64,000 nt of DNA from assembly GCA_900315765.1 (NCBI GenBank), contig ONAK01000004.1, forward strand, positions 39,847 through 103,846. Reading direction: 5' to 3'. The notes beneath the pieces are model-generated. The model searched no databases. It was given only the letters and a program-made list of their open reading frames with translations, and had not been told where the DNA came from. The stretch is from an uncultured Prevotella sp. (GTDB lineage: Bacteria; Bacteroidota; Bacteroidia; Bacteroidales; Bacteroidaceae). Shown piece by piece: positions 26,678-35,682 of this stretch. How positions within the stretch are numbered: the first letter of the stretch is position 1; the number at the start of each line of letters is the position of its first letter. Made by a program: the position numbers and the translations under genes.

Positions 26678-28826
26678 ATCATTGTTGGCGATCATCGCCA
26701 TGATGGCAATACCTGCAACCATGAGCTCTCAGGATAAGAAACTGTTTACGCTTGAAGACCTGAACTTCGGCGGTACGAACTATGCCAACCTGCGCCCACA
26801 GAACATGTGGCTCACATGGTGGGGCGAGAAGCTGATAGAGACCGGTGTAAACGAGTGTAAGCTGATAAACACCAAGACAGGTAAGAAGACCTGCCTGTTT
26901 ACACTCGATGACATCAACTCATGGGCAGGCAGCGATGATAACACCTACGTGCGCCACCTGATGAACGCCACGTTCCCCTACCCCGATAAACCGATTGTGG
27001 CACTGGGTAACAGAAAGGCATTTATACTGCTTGACTTCGAGGCCAAGAAGATTATTTGGCAGGACAGTATATCAGGACAGACAGCTAACGACTGGCATCC
27101 TACATCGCGAGCCACAGCTTACGTTGAGAATTATCAGCTTTATGTGGTTGACGGTCAGGGCGTTAAGCATCAGCTGAGCCAAGACGGCAGTAGGGAGATT
27201 GTTTACGGACAGAGCGTGCATCGCAATGAGTTCGGTATCAGCAAAGGTACATTCTGGAGCCCCAAAGGCAACAGACTGGCCTTTTATCGCATGGACCAGA
27301 GCATGGTGACCGACTATCCGCAGGTAGATATCTTCCCTCGTTCGGCCAGTTATGAGCCCGACAAATATCCTATGGCTGGTATGACCAGCCATCAGGTGAC
27401 TGTGGGAGTGTATGACCTGAGTACCGACAAGACCGTGTATCTGCAGGCTGGTGACCCTACCGACCGTTATTTTACAAACATCGCCTGGAGTCCTGACGAG
27501 AAGACTGTATACATGTTTGAGTTGAACCGCAAACAGAACGACTGCCGACTGGTATCCTACGATGCTGTATCGGGACAGAAGATTGCCGAACTGTATCGCG
27601 AGACCTCAGACAAATATGTTGAGCCACAAAACCCAATACAGTTCCTGCCATGGGATGACTCGAAATTCATCATGCAGAGTCAGAAAGACGGCTATAACCA
27701 CCTTTATCTATTTGACAAGAGCGGTAAGGAACTCAAGCAGCTTACCCGCGGTGAGTGGGTTGTTATGGATGTGGTTGGCTTTAACACCAAGACCAAGAGT
27801 GTGCTCTATACCAGTAACGAGCACTACCCTATCAACAGTAATCTGTGGACTGTCACTATCAAAGACGGCCATCGCAGACAGTTGGGTAAAGGTATTGGCG
27901 TAGTACAGAGCGCCCAGCCATCGGCATCAGGACAACTGGTGGCCTTGAAGCTGTCGGCATTCAACAGACCACGCATCATTGATGTCATCAACACCAATGC
28001 CTGGGGTAAGGTCACCGAGTTGCTCGATGCCCAGGATCCATGGAAGGACTATCAGCAGCCCATATTCTCATACGGCAGCATCAAAGCAGTTGACGGAAAG
28101 ACCGACCTATATTATAGAATGGTGAAGCCTCACGACTTTGATCCCAACAAGAAATACCCAACCGTGGTATACGTCTATGGCGGTCCTCATGCTCATAATG
28201 TGGATGCATCGTGGCACTATGCCAGTCGTTCCTGGGAGACATACATGGCTCAGAAAGGCTATATCGTGTTCATACTTGACAACCGTGGATCGGAGAACAG
28301 AGGCAGAGACTTTGAGCAGGCCACTTGGCATCAGTTAGGTCAGGTAGAGATGCAAGACCAGATGACGGGTGTGGAGTACCTGAAGAAACAGTCGTATGTT
28401 GACATGAACCGTTTGGGTGTTCACGGATGGAGCTTCGGCGGATTCATGACCATCTCGCTGATGCTTAACTATCCCGACGTGTTCAAGGTAGCAGTTGCCG
28501 GTGGACCGGTCATCGACTGGAAATGGTATGAGGTGATGTATGGCGAGCGCTATATGGGTACTCCACAGGATAACCCAGAGGGATATGCCAAGAGCAGTCT
28601 CATCAGCAAAGCCAAGAACCTGAAGGGAAAGTTGCAGATTATCACTGGATATAACGACAACACCGTTGTGCCACAGCACTGTCTGAGTTTCCTCGACGCC
28701 TGTGTGAAGGCCGGTACACAGCCTGACTTCTTTGCCTACCCCGGTGAGGAGCACAACATGCGTGGTCATGCATCAGTGCATCTGCATGAGCGCATTACCC
28801 AGTATTTTGAGGACTACCTCAAATAA
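26661..28826 (+). CDS. S9-family prolyl dipeptidyl peptidase (DPP-IV-like)
   Basis: Three tandem ATGs (26661, 26664, 26667) follow an AGGAGA ribosome-binding site at 26650-26656, so the exact start is uncertain. The gene overlaps the methyltransferase. A signal peptide (about 1-22) exports it. Residues about 30-470 form the DPP-IV N-terminal beta-propeller. The C-terminal alpha/beta hydrolase holds the catalytic Ser in GWSFGGF (about residue 592), the Asp in GYNDNTVVP (about 666) and the His in EEHNMRGH (about 698). Full triad present, 721 residues, normal length. Such enzymes cleave X-Pro or X-Ala dipeptides from peptides in the periplasm; the exact specificity is inferred from the family. 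Confidence 0.9.
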   Translation: MMMKIKSLLAIIAMMAIPATMSSQDKKLFTLEDLNFGGTNYANLRPQNMWLTWWGEKLIETGVNECKLINTKTGKKTCLFTLDDINSWAGSDDNTYVRHLMNATFPYPDKPIVALGNRKAFILLDFEAKKIIWQDSISGQTANDWHPTSRATAYVENYQLYVVDGQGVKHQLSQDGSREIVYGQSVHRNEFGISKGTFWSPKGNRLAFYRMDQSMVTDYPQVDIFPRSASYEPDKYPMAGMTSHQVTVGVYDLSTDKTVYLQAGDPTDRYFTNIAWSPDEKTVYMFELNRKQNDCRLVSYDAVSGQKIAELYRETSDKYVEPQNPIQFLPWDDSKFIMQSQKDGYNHLYLFDKSGKELKQLTRGEWVVMDVVGFNTKTKSVLYTSNEHYPINSNLWTVTIKDGHRRQLGKGIGVVQSAQPSASGQLVALKLSAFNRPRIIDVINTNAWGKVTELLDAQDPWKDYQQPIFSYGSIKAVDGKTDLYYRMVKPHDFDPNKKYPTVVYVYGGPHAHNVDASWHYASRSWETYMAQKGYIVFILDNRGSENRGRDFEQATWHQLGQVEMQDQMTGVEYLKKQSYVDMNRLGVHGWSFGGFMTISLMLNYPDVFKVAVAGGPVIDWKWYEVMYGERYMGTPQDNPEGYAKSSLISKAKNLKGKLQIITGYNDNTVVPQHCLSFLDACVKAGTQPDFFAYPGEEHNMRGHASVHLHERITQYFEDYLK

Positions 28827-28866
28827 AGGTGAAAGGGTGAAAAGGTAAAAAATAATAATTATAGAC

Positions 28867-30153
28867 ATGAAGATATTACTATTAGGAAGTGGCGGACGTG
28901 AGCACGCCCTGGCTTGGAAAATTGCTCAGAGTAACAAATGCGAGAAACTGTACATCGCACCAGGTAACGCAGGTACAGGTAGTTGTGGCACAAATGTAGC
29001 CATGAAGGCTGATGACTTCGAGGCTATCAAGGCATTCATCGTTGAGAAAGGTATCAACATGGTGGTTGTCGGTCCTGAGGCCCCATTGGTAAAGGGTATC
29101 TACGACAATCTGAAGGCTGATGAGCGTACCAAGAACGTACCTGTTATCGGCCCATCGAAGGCTGGTGCAGTACTCGAAGGCTCTAAGGACTTTGCCAAGG
29201 CATTCATGGAGCGTCATCACATACCAACAGCACGCTATCAGACCTTTGACGGTGAGCATCTGGAAGAGGGGCTGAAGTTCCTTGAGACCCTTGAGGCTCC
29301 TTATGTGCTGAAGGCTGACGGTCTGTGTGCCGGTAAGGGCGTGTTGATACTGCCAACACTCGAAGAGGCCAAGAAGGAGCTGAAGGAGATGCTGGGCGGT
29401 ATGTTCGGCAATGCTTCAAGTCGTGTGGTCATCGAGGAGTTCATGAGCGGTATCGAGTGCTCTGTATTCGTACTGACTGATGGTAAGAACTACAAGATAC
29501 TGCCCGAGGCCAAGGACTACAAGCGTATCGGTGAGCATGACACGGGTCTGAACACCGGTGGTATGGGTAGTGTTACCCCCGTGCCATTTGCTACCAAGGA
29601 ATGGATGCAAAAGGTGGAGGACCGCATCATCCGTCCTACAGTAGAGGGACTGGCTGCTGATGGCATTGACTACAAGGGATTCATCTTCTTCGGACTGATC
29701 AACCGCACCAACACGCCAAGCAAGGAGCCAGAGCCATACGTGATTGAGTATAACTGTCGTATGGGCGATCCTGAGACTGAGAGTGTGATGCTGCGACTGA
29801 AGAGCGACATCGTAGATCTGTTTGAAGGTGTGGCCGAGGGTAACCTCGACCAGCGTGCTATTGAGTTCGACCCACGTGCAGCGGTATGCGTGATGCTGGT
29901 GAGCGGCGGTTACCCACAGGAGTACAAAAAGGGCTACCCCATCAAGGGCATTGAGCATGTGGAGGGTTCCATCGTATTCCACAGCGGAACAGCGCTGAAG
30001 GATGGCGAGGTAGTGACTGCCGGAGGACGCGTCATCGCTGTATCTTCATACGGAAAAGACAAGGCCGAAGCACTACAGAAGTCATTCGAAGAGGCACAGA
30101 AAATACAGTTTACCGACAAGTATTTCCGTCGTGACATTGGAGCGGATCTATAG
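28867..30153 (+). CDS. purD: phosphoribosylamine-glycine ligase
   Basis: The 428-residue enzyme catalyses step two of purine synthesis (phosphoribosylamine + glycine + ATP to glycinamide ribonucleotide) in the cytoplasm. The N-terminus [18 protein letters not shown] is diagnostic of GARS. The ATP-grasp core appears as [10 protein letters not shown] and the Mg-binding region as [11 protein letters not shown]. Length and motifs are normal. The stop codon TAG is the first unit of a long heptamer array. Gene order with the peptidase and the following membrane genes is co-directional, with 40 nt of spacer upstream, but no functional link is evident. Confidence 0.95.
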   Translation: MKILLLGSGGREHALAWKIAQSNKCEKLYIAPGNAGTGSCGTNVAMKADDFEAIKAFIVEKGINMVVVGPEAPLVKGIYDNLKADERTKNVPVIGPSKAGAVLEGSKDFAKAFMERHHIPTARYQTFDGEHLEEGLKFLETLEAPYVLKADGLCAGKGVLILPTLEEAKKELKEMLGGMFGNASSRVVIEEFMSGIECSVFVLTDGKNYKILPEAKDYKRIGEHDTGLNTGGMGSVTPVPFATKEWMQKVEDRIIRPTVEGLAADGIDYKGFIFFGLINRTNTPSKEPEPYVIEYNCRMGDPETESVMLRLKSDIVDLFEGVAEGNLDQRAIEFDPRAAVCVMLVSGGYPQEYKKGYPIKGIEHVEGSIVFHSGTALKDGEVVTAGGRVIAVSSYGKDKAEALQKSFEEAQKIQFTDKYFRRDIGADL

Positions 30154-30217
30154 TGAATAGTGAATAGTGAACAGTGAATAGTGAATAGTGAATAGTGAAT
30201 AGTGAATAGTGAATAGT
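30151..30217 (+). repeat. heptamer array (TGAATAG) after purD
   Basis: About nine units of a 7-bp repeat (one variant TGAACAG) run from the purD stop to just before the GTG start of the next gene. This is the largest copy in the window besides 52054. The mRNA-sense strand is TGAATAG. Confidence 0.9.
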
Positions 30218-30219
30218 AA

Positions 30220-31149
30220 GTGAAAAGATTTCAGAATAAAATAGCCGAAAGCCGACGCATGTTGCCGATTACCATCCTGTATGGTGTCGGCATCTGGCTG
30301 TTGGCTGGGTTGGTGAACAACGGCTGGTGGTTCCAGTTCCTGTGTTTCTTTGCATCGGTTTATGCCATGATACATCTCAACAACATAAACCTGATGATCA
30401 GGATATACAGTCGTTCTGTGTCGGCAGCCTACATCCTGTTGTCGTGTATAGCCGTTTGGTTGTTCCCTTCGATAAACGGGGCTGTTATCCAACTGGGATC
30501 GGTACTGATATTATTATTGCTGTTCTCGTGCTATCAAGACCACGAGACAAGAGGCAGGACATTCTATGTCTTCCTGATAGCCAGTACCATCAGTCTGCTG
30601 GAGCCACGCTATCTGCTGTTTGTTCCCATCTTCTGGCTACTGATGGCCACAACCGTCTATTCACTTTGTTTCCGCACTTTCCTGGCATCGTTAATCGGTT
30701 TGATAACACCTTACTGGCTCTATGCCGGATGGCTGTTGTTTAACAACATCAAGAATCCGGGAATGGCACTGAGCTTTACATCGCGATTCACAGACATACA
30801 GTGGGCCATCGACTATGGGGCATTGACCAGACAACAGATAGCCTACCTGGCACTGCTGATAGTGATGTTCCTGGTGGGAACCATCCATTTCTGGCTTAAC
30901 AGCTATATGGACAAGATACGTGTGCGCCAGATATACACCAGTCTGATTATGCTCACCCTTTACACCTTAGTGCTGCTGGCAGTACAACCACAGATGTTTG
31001 ATGTACTGATTATCATGCTGACCATCGCTATAAGTCCGATTATAGCCCATTTTGTATCGCTGACACATACCCGGTTGTCGAACCTATTCTTCATGGTACT
31101 GATGGCCGTGATATTGTTGTTAACAGGCATGAATCTATGGATTTCATAA
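30220..31149 (+). CDS. hypothetical multi-pass membrane protein
   Basis: The 309-residue protein starts at GTG 30220 (encoding MKRFQNKIAES), which directly follows a heptamer array. About eight hydrophobic helices fill the protein (for example LPITILYGVGIWLLAGL and IILLLLFSCYQD-flanked segments). No catalytic motif is visible. It overlaps the next gene, a DedA-like protein, by 13 nt, so the two are probably translationally coupled. The family recurs in Prevotella-like genomes as hypothetical, from memory. I cannot assign a role. Confidence 0.65.
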   Translation: MKRFQNKIAESRRMLPITILYGVGIWLLAGLVNNGWWFQFLCFFASVYAMIHLNNINLMIRIYSRSVSAAYILLSCIAVWLFPSINGAVIQLGSVLILLLLFSCYQDHETRGRTFYVFLIASTISLLEPRYLLFVPIFWLLMATTVYSLCFRTFLASLIGLITPYWLYAGWLLFNNIKNPGMALSFTSRFTDIQWAIDYGALTRQQIAYLALLIVMFLVGTIHFWLNSYMDKIRVRQIYTSLIMLTLYTLVLLAVQPQMFDVLIIMLTIAISPIIAHFVSLTHTRLSNLFFMVLMAVILLLTGMNLWIS

Positions 31150-31589
31150 TCAACCTACTGACACAATACGGTTATTGGGGCATGTTGCTGGCTGCTTTTC
31201 TGGCAGGTAGCTTCTTCCCTTTCTCGAGTGAGGCGGTCATGGTGGCACTGATGGCTACCGGACTCGATCCATGGGTGCTGATGATATACGGTACGATAGG
31301 GAATGTGATGGGCAGTGTGTTTAACTACTGCGTGGGCAGAATGGGTAAACTTGAGTGGATAGAGAAATATCTGCATGTCAAGAAACAAGACCTGGACAAA
31401 GCCCACAGGTTTCTGGCCGGACATGGTGCCTGGATGGGATTCTTTGCATTCCTGCCAGTACTGGGTAGTGCCATCACCATAGCCTTAGGACTGATGCGAT
31501 CGAACGTCATCATCACATTCATCGCCATCACACTGGGCAAGTTGTTCCGTTATGTGGTATTAATCTACGGTGCAGGATTGTTTATGTAA
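31137..31589 (+). CDS. small DedA/YqaA-type membrane protein
   Basis: The 150-residue protein has about four transmembrane segments and the family patterns FFPFSSEAVMVAL near residue 25 and GTIGNVMGSVFNYCVGR near 60. DedA/YqaA relatives are membrane proteins linked to lipid flipping or proton-dependent envelope homeostasis. At 150 residues it is the short YqaA type. It overlaps the preceding membrane protein by 13 nt. Assignment rests on these motifs and the size. Confidence 0.7.
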   Translation: MDFIINLLTQYGYWGMLLAAFLAGSFFPFSSEAVMVALMATGLDPWVLMIYGTIGNVMGSVFNYCVGRMGKLEWIEKYLHVKKQDLDKAHRFLAGHGAWMGFFAFLPVLGSAITIALGLMRSNVIITFIAITLGKLFRYVVLIYGAGLFM

Positions 31590-31592
31590 GTT

Positions 31593-31626
31593 AATTATCA
31601 ATTATCAATTGTAAATTATCAATTAT
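31593..31626. repeat. AATTATC-type junction repeat
   Basis: About four units of the AATTATC 7-bp repeat. It contains the TTG used as -33 element of the next promoter. Related copies are at 40851 and 57659. Confidence 0.7.
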
Positions 31627-31640
31627 ATTTATTACCTTTG
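31609..31640 (+). promoter_or_regulatory. promoter for the GT117/DUF2723 gene
   Basis: TTG at 31609-31611 and TACCTTTG at 31633-31640, 21 nt apart. The -33 is embedded in an AATTATC repeat. Confidence 0.55.
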
Positions 31641-31683
31641 CACCATTATTTAGATTTTTAACGTTAAAGTATATTTTTCTATA

Positions 31684-34600
31684 ATGAAACAATTCAGGTT
31701 AATAGACAATGCCCTTGGCTGGCTGGCATTTTTTATCGCAGCCTTTGTCTATTGTTCTACCATCGAACCGACAGCCAGTTTCTGGGACTGTCCGGAATTT
31801 ATCACTACTGGTTATAAACTGGAAATCGGTCACCCACCTGGGGCACCGTTCTTCATGCTGACCGCCAATCTGTTCTCGCAGTTTACAAGCGACCCCACAC
31901 AGGTGGCACGAATGGTTAACACCATGAGTGCGCTGCTCTCGGCCACCTGTATCCTGTTCCTGTTCTGGACCATCACCCATCTCACCCGCAGACTGCTTAT
32001 CAGCAACTGGGAGGAGATGACCATGCCAAAGCTGATTGCCATCGAGGCTTCGGGTTTGGTTGGCGCATTGATATACACCTTCAGCGATACCTTCTGGTTT
32101 TCGGCTGTTGAGGGCGAGGTTTACGCCTATTCATCAGCATTTACAGCTGTGGTATTCTGGCTGATACTGAAGTGGGAAGACCATGCCGACGAGCCTCATA
32201 GTGACCGTTGGCTGATACTGATTATGTATATGACAGGTCTGTCAATCGGTGTTCACCTGCTGAACCTGCTTTGTGTGCCTGCCATCGTACTGGTTTACTA
32301 TTATCGCCGATTCCCCGATGCCAACCTCAAGGGATCGCTCATCGCACTCGCTGTGTCGATAGTGATACTGGCAGCAGTTCTTTATGGTGTCGTTCCTGGT
32401 ATCATCACCGTTGGCGGATGGTTCGAGCTGTTCTTTGTCAACACCCTCGGCATGCCATTCAACACGGGTGAGATCATCTATATCTTACTGTTAGTAGGTT
32501 GTGTTATCTGGGCTGTCTACGAGACTCAGACACAGAAGCACTCACAGAAGATACAGAATATTGCCTTCCTGGCATCGGTTGGCATGCTGGGTATCCCCTT
32601 CTACGGATGGGGATGGAGTGCATTCTTCATCGGTGTAGTGGTATTGGTAGCCCTCTGGTTCCTGCTGATGTATAACAAAAACAACCAACCACTGATTACA
32701 GCCCGCATCAAGAACACGATGCTGCTGTGCATGCTGATGCTGATGATTGGCTATTCAAGCTATGCGCTGATAGTGATACGTTCATCGGCCAACCCACCAA
32801 TGGACCAGAACTCGCCCGAGGATATCTTCACACTTGGTGACTATCTGGGACGTGAGCAGTATGGTCAGCGCCCATTGTTATATGGTCAGGCCTACACCTC
32901 ACAGGTAGCCCTGGAGCAGGAAGGCAACTACTGCAAGCCTGTTATGACAAGCGGCAAGCCCGTATATCAGCGCAAGGAGAAGGCTTCGGCCGATGAGAAG
33001 GACTCTTACTTTGTAGTTCGTACAAAGGATGAATATAAGTACGCACAGAACATGCTGTTCCCACGTATGTATGACGCCGGTCATGCCGCCGCTTACGAAT
33101 CGTGGATGGGTGGCGTCGACGGCTCGGAGGTTCCTTATGATCGCTGCGGTGAGCAGATGATGGTGAAGGTGCCCAGTCAGTTGGAGAACATCCGTTTCTT
33201 CCTCAGCTACCAGTGTAACTTCATGTACTGGCGCTACTTTATGTGGAACTTTGCCGGACGCCAGAATGACATTCAGGGCAATGGCGAGTTGGAACATGGC
33301 AACTGGTTGACAGGATTCTCGTTTATCGACAATGCCCGTCTGGGCGACCAGAGCATGCTACCAGAAGAGCTGAAGGAGAACAAAGGTCATAATGTGTTCT
33401 ACTGCATGCCTCTGATTCTCGGTCTGCTGGGACTCTTCTGGCAGGCATGGTACACCCGCAAGCGCAAGGTGACAGTGAATGGTCAGGAGAAGACCATCGA
33501 TGATCCGATAGGAATCCGTCAGTTCTGGGTTGTATTCTTCCTGTTCTTCATGACAGGTCTGGCCATTGTCATCTACCTAAACCAGACACCGATGCAGCCA
33601 CGTGAGCGCGACTATGCCTATGCTGGTTCGTTCTATGCTTTCGCCATCTGGTGCGGTATGGGTGTTGCAGCCATCATCGACTGGCTGAACCGTCAGATTA
33701 AGAAAGAGAATCTCGTTTTAACAGGACTAGTATCTCTAGCCTGTCTAGTTGTTCCTATTCAGATGGCTAGTCAGACTTGGGATGACCACGATCGTTCAGG
33801 TCGCTACTGCTGCCGTGACTTCGGTCAGAACTACCTGATGACCCTGCAGGAAGAGGGTAACCCGATTATCTTCACCAATGGAGATAACGACACCTTCCCA
33901 TTGTGGTACAATCAGGATACAGAGGGATTCCGTACCGATGCACGCGTATGTAACCTCTCCTATCTGCAGACCGACTGGTATATCGACCAGATGCGCCGTC
34001 CAGCATACAACTCTCCATCAGTGCCCATCAGCTGGAGCCGACTGGAGTATTGCGCCGGCACCAACGAGTATGTACAGATAGACCCATCACTGAAGAGTCA
34101 GGTTGAGAAGCTGTATCGCGATAACCCGGAAGAGGCTAAGCAGAACTTCGGCGACAAACCTTTCGAACTGAAGAACATTCTGAAGTACTGGGTTCGTACC
34201 ACCAATAAAGATCTGCATGTGATTCCTACAGATACCGTTTATGTCACCATCGATAAGGAGGCTGTTCGCAAGAGTGGCATGATGATGGCTGCTGATACCA
34301 TCCCCGACCAGATGGTCATCTCGCTGAAGGGTAAGAGTGCCCTGTACAAGCAGGATCTGATGATGCTGGAGATGATTGCCCAGTGCAACTGGACACGTCC
34401 TATCTACGTAGCTACCACCGTTGGTTCGGAGAACTACATGAACCTGGGTGATAACTTTGTACAGGAGGGCCTGGCCAACCGTATCACTCCATTCACCACC
34501 AACGCCCCAGGTGCCAAGAACTTCGACACTGAGAAGACTTATAACAATGTGATGAAGAAGTTCAAGTTCGGTGGTGTCGACAAACCTGGCATCTATCTCG

Positions 34601-35049
34601 ATGAGACCGTGATGCGTATGTGCTACACCCACCGCCGACTGCTGTCGCTGTTGGCTATGAACCTTGTTCGTGAAGGTAAGAACAAGCAGGCCATGGAGGT
34701 GCTCGACAAGAGTGAAAAGATGCTGCCAAGCTACAATATCCCTCACGACTACCAGAGCGGTTCTATGGATCTGGCCCGTGCTTATGCACTTACCGGACAG
34801 AACAAGAAAGCGCAGGAGCTGATAGACCAATTGTGGCGCAAATCAGCAGAATATATGCTGTGGTACTGCTCGTTAGACGGACAGCGTTTCGAGAGTTCGC
34901 AGCAGGACTGCATACTCCATCTCTATGTTCTGAACCAGGTTCTCGACCTGCAATCAGCTGTTGACGAGAAGAAGGCAGAAGAGAAGGACAAGCAGTTCCA
35001 GGCCATCAACAAGATCTATACAGCTAAAGGTGGAACTTACGGACAATAA
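31684..35049 (+). CDS. GT117-type (DUF2723) membrane protein with C-terminal soluble domain
   Basis: The 1121-residue protein has a DUF2723 N-terminal membrane domain: CSTIEPTASFWDCPEFI near residue 28, typical of GT117 members, and a later GAPFFMLTANLFSQF. About 12 hydrophobic segments follow through residue 730. A second conserved block holds NQTPMQPRERDYAYAGSF near residue 640. The C-terminal 350 residues are hydrophilic and helical, with a possible TPR-like end. GT117 proteins are thought to be lipid-linked glycosyltransferases in Bacteroidota; the donor is not known. Likely co-transcribed with the deacetylase gene 3 nt downstream. Confident on family, not on substrate. Confidence 0.85.
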   Translation: MKQFRLIDNALGWLAFFIAAFVYCSTIEPTASFWDCPEFITTGYKLEIGHPPGAPFFMLTANLFSQFTSDPTQVARMVNTMSALLSATCILFLFWTITHLTRRLLISNWEEMTMPKLIAIEASGLVGALIYTFSDTFWFSAVEGEVYAYSSAFTAVVFWLILKWEDHADEPHSDRWLILIMYMTGLSIGVHLLNLLCVPAIVLVYYYRRFPDANLKGSLIALAVSIVILAAVLYGVVPGIITVGGWFELFFVNTLGMPFNTGEIIYILLLVGCVIWAVYETQTQKHSQKIQNIAFLASVGMLGIPFYGWGWSAFFIGVVVLVALWFLLMYNKNNQPLITARIKNTMLLCMLMLMIGYSSYALIVIRSSANPPMDQNSPEDIFTLGDYLGREQYGQRPLLYGQAYTSQVALEQEGNYCKPVMTSGKPVYQRKEKASADEKDSYFVVRTKDEYKYAQNMLFPRMYDAGHAAAYESWMGGVDGSEVPYDRCGEQMMVKVPSQLENIRFFLSYQCNFMYWRYFMWNFAGRQNDIQGNGELEHGNWLTGFSFIDNARLGDQSMLPEELKENKGHNVFYCMPLILGLLGLFWQAWYTRKRKVTVNGQEKTIDDPIGIRQFWVVFFLFFMTGLAIVIYLNQTPMQPRERDYAYAGSFYAFAIWCGMGVAAIIDWLNRQIKKENLVLTGLVSLACLVVPIQMASQTWDDHDRSGRYCCRDFGQNYLMTLQEEGNPIIFTNGDNDTFPLWYNQDTEGFRTDARVCNLSYLQTDWYIDQMRRPAYNSPSVPISWSRLEYCAGTNEYVQIDPSLKSQVEKLYRDNPEEAKQNFGDKPFELKNILKYWVRTTNKDLHVIPTDTVYVTIDKEAVRKSGMMMAADTIPDQMVISLKGKSALYKQDLMMLEMIAQCNWTRPIYVATTVGSENYMNLGDNFVQEGLANRITPFTTNAPGAKNFDTEKTYNNVMKKFKFGGVDKPGIYLDETVMRMCYTHRRLLSLLAMNLVREGKNKQAMEVLDKSEKMLPSYNIPHDYQSGSMDLARAYALTGQNKKAQELIDQLWRKSAEYMLWYCSLDGQRFESSQQDCILHLYVLNQVLDLQSAVDEKKAEEKDKQFQAINKIYTAKGGTYGQ

Positions 35050-35052
35050 GAT

Positions 35053-35664
35053 ATGTTTATAGAACAACCGGCAATATATCTGCGCTGGCTATATCCAAGA
35101 GCATACTGGAGAATGGATCGTCGCGAGAGATCAGTTTACCTGACTTTCGACGACGGTCCTATCCCTGAGGCTACACCATTTATTCTTGACACACTGAAGG
35201 AGTTTGGTGTGAAAGCCACCTTCTTTATGGTGGGCGACAATGTGAGAAAATATCCAGAGCTCTACAAACGTATACTAGCCGAAGGCCATCAGGTAGGAAA
35301 CCATACCCATAACCACATTGGCGGACTCCGCCACTCTATTAAGGAATACAGTTATAATGTGGAGAAGGCCAACGCCTATATCCATAGTCATTATGTGCGT
35401 CCGCCCCATGGATGGATGCGTATGGCACAATATGCCTGGCTCAGCAGAAAATACAAGATTGTGATGTGGGACCTCGTTACCCGCGACTACTCTAAATGGA
35501 TGACGTCAGAGGATGTCGTTAATAATATAAAGAGGTACGCGCGTAATGGTTCGATTATCACATTCCACGATTCGCTTAAGAGTATCGACAAGCTTAAGAC
35601 CGCCTTGCCCGAGAGTCTGCAGTGGCTTAAAGACCAAGGCTATAGCTTCAGAATATTTCCTTAA
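35053..35664 (+). CDS. polysaccharide deacetylase (NodB-type)
   Basis: The 203-residue protein carries NodB motifs: LTFDDGP near residue 32 (catalytic and metal Asp), HTHNH near 83 (metal His pair), and RPPHGWMR near 115, with ITFHDS near 175. It should remove N-acetyl groups from a glycan. There is no clear cleavable signal peptide. It begins three bases after the GT117 gene, suggesting the two act on the same glycan. It could also be a xylan or peptidoglycan deacetylase, since the motifs do not separate these. Confidence 0.85.
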   Translation: MFIEQPAIYLRWLYPRAYWRMDRRERSVYLTFDDGPIPEATPFILDTLKEFGVKATFFMVGDNVRKYPELYKRILAEGHQVGNHTHNHIGGLRHSIKEYSYNVEKANAYIHSHYVRPPHGWMRMAQYAWLSRKYKIVMWDLVTRDYSKWMTSEDVVNNIKRYARNGSIITFHDSLKSIDKLKTALPESLQWLKDQGYSFRIFP

Positions 35665-35682
35665 AACAATTCATAAACAACA

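Noticed and set aside
30151-30217. Heptamer array as a CRISPR
   Set aside because: The unit is 7 bp with no spacers, so it is not a CRISPR array.
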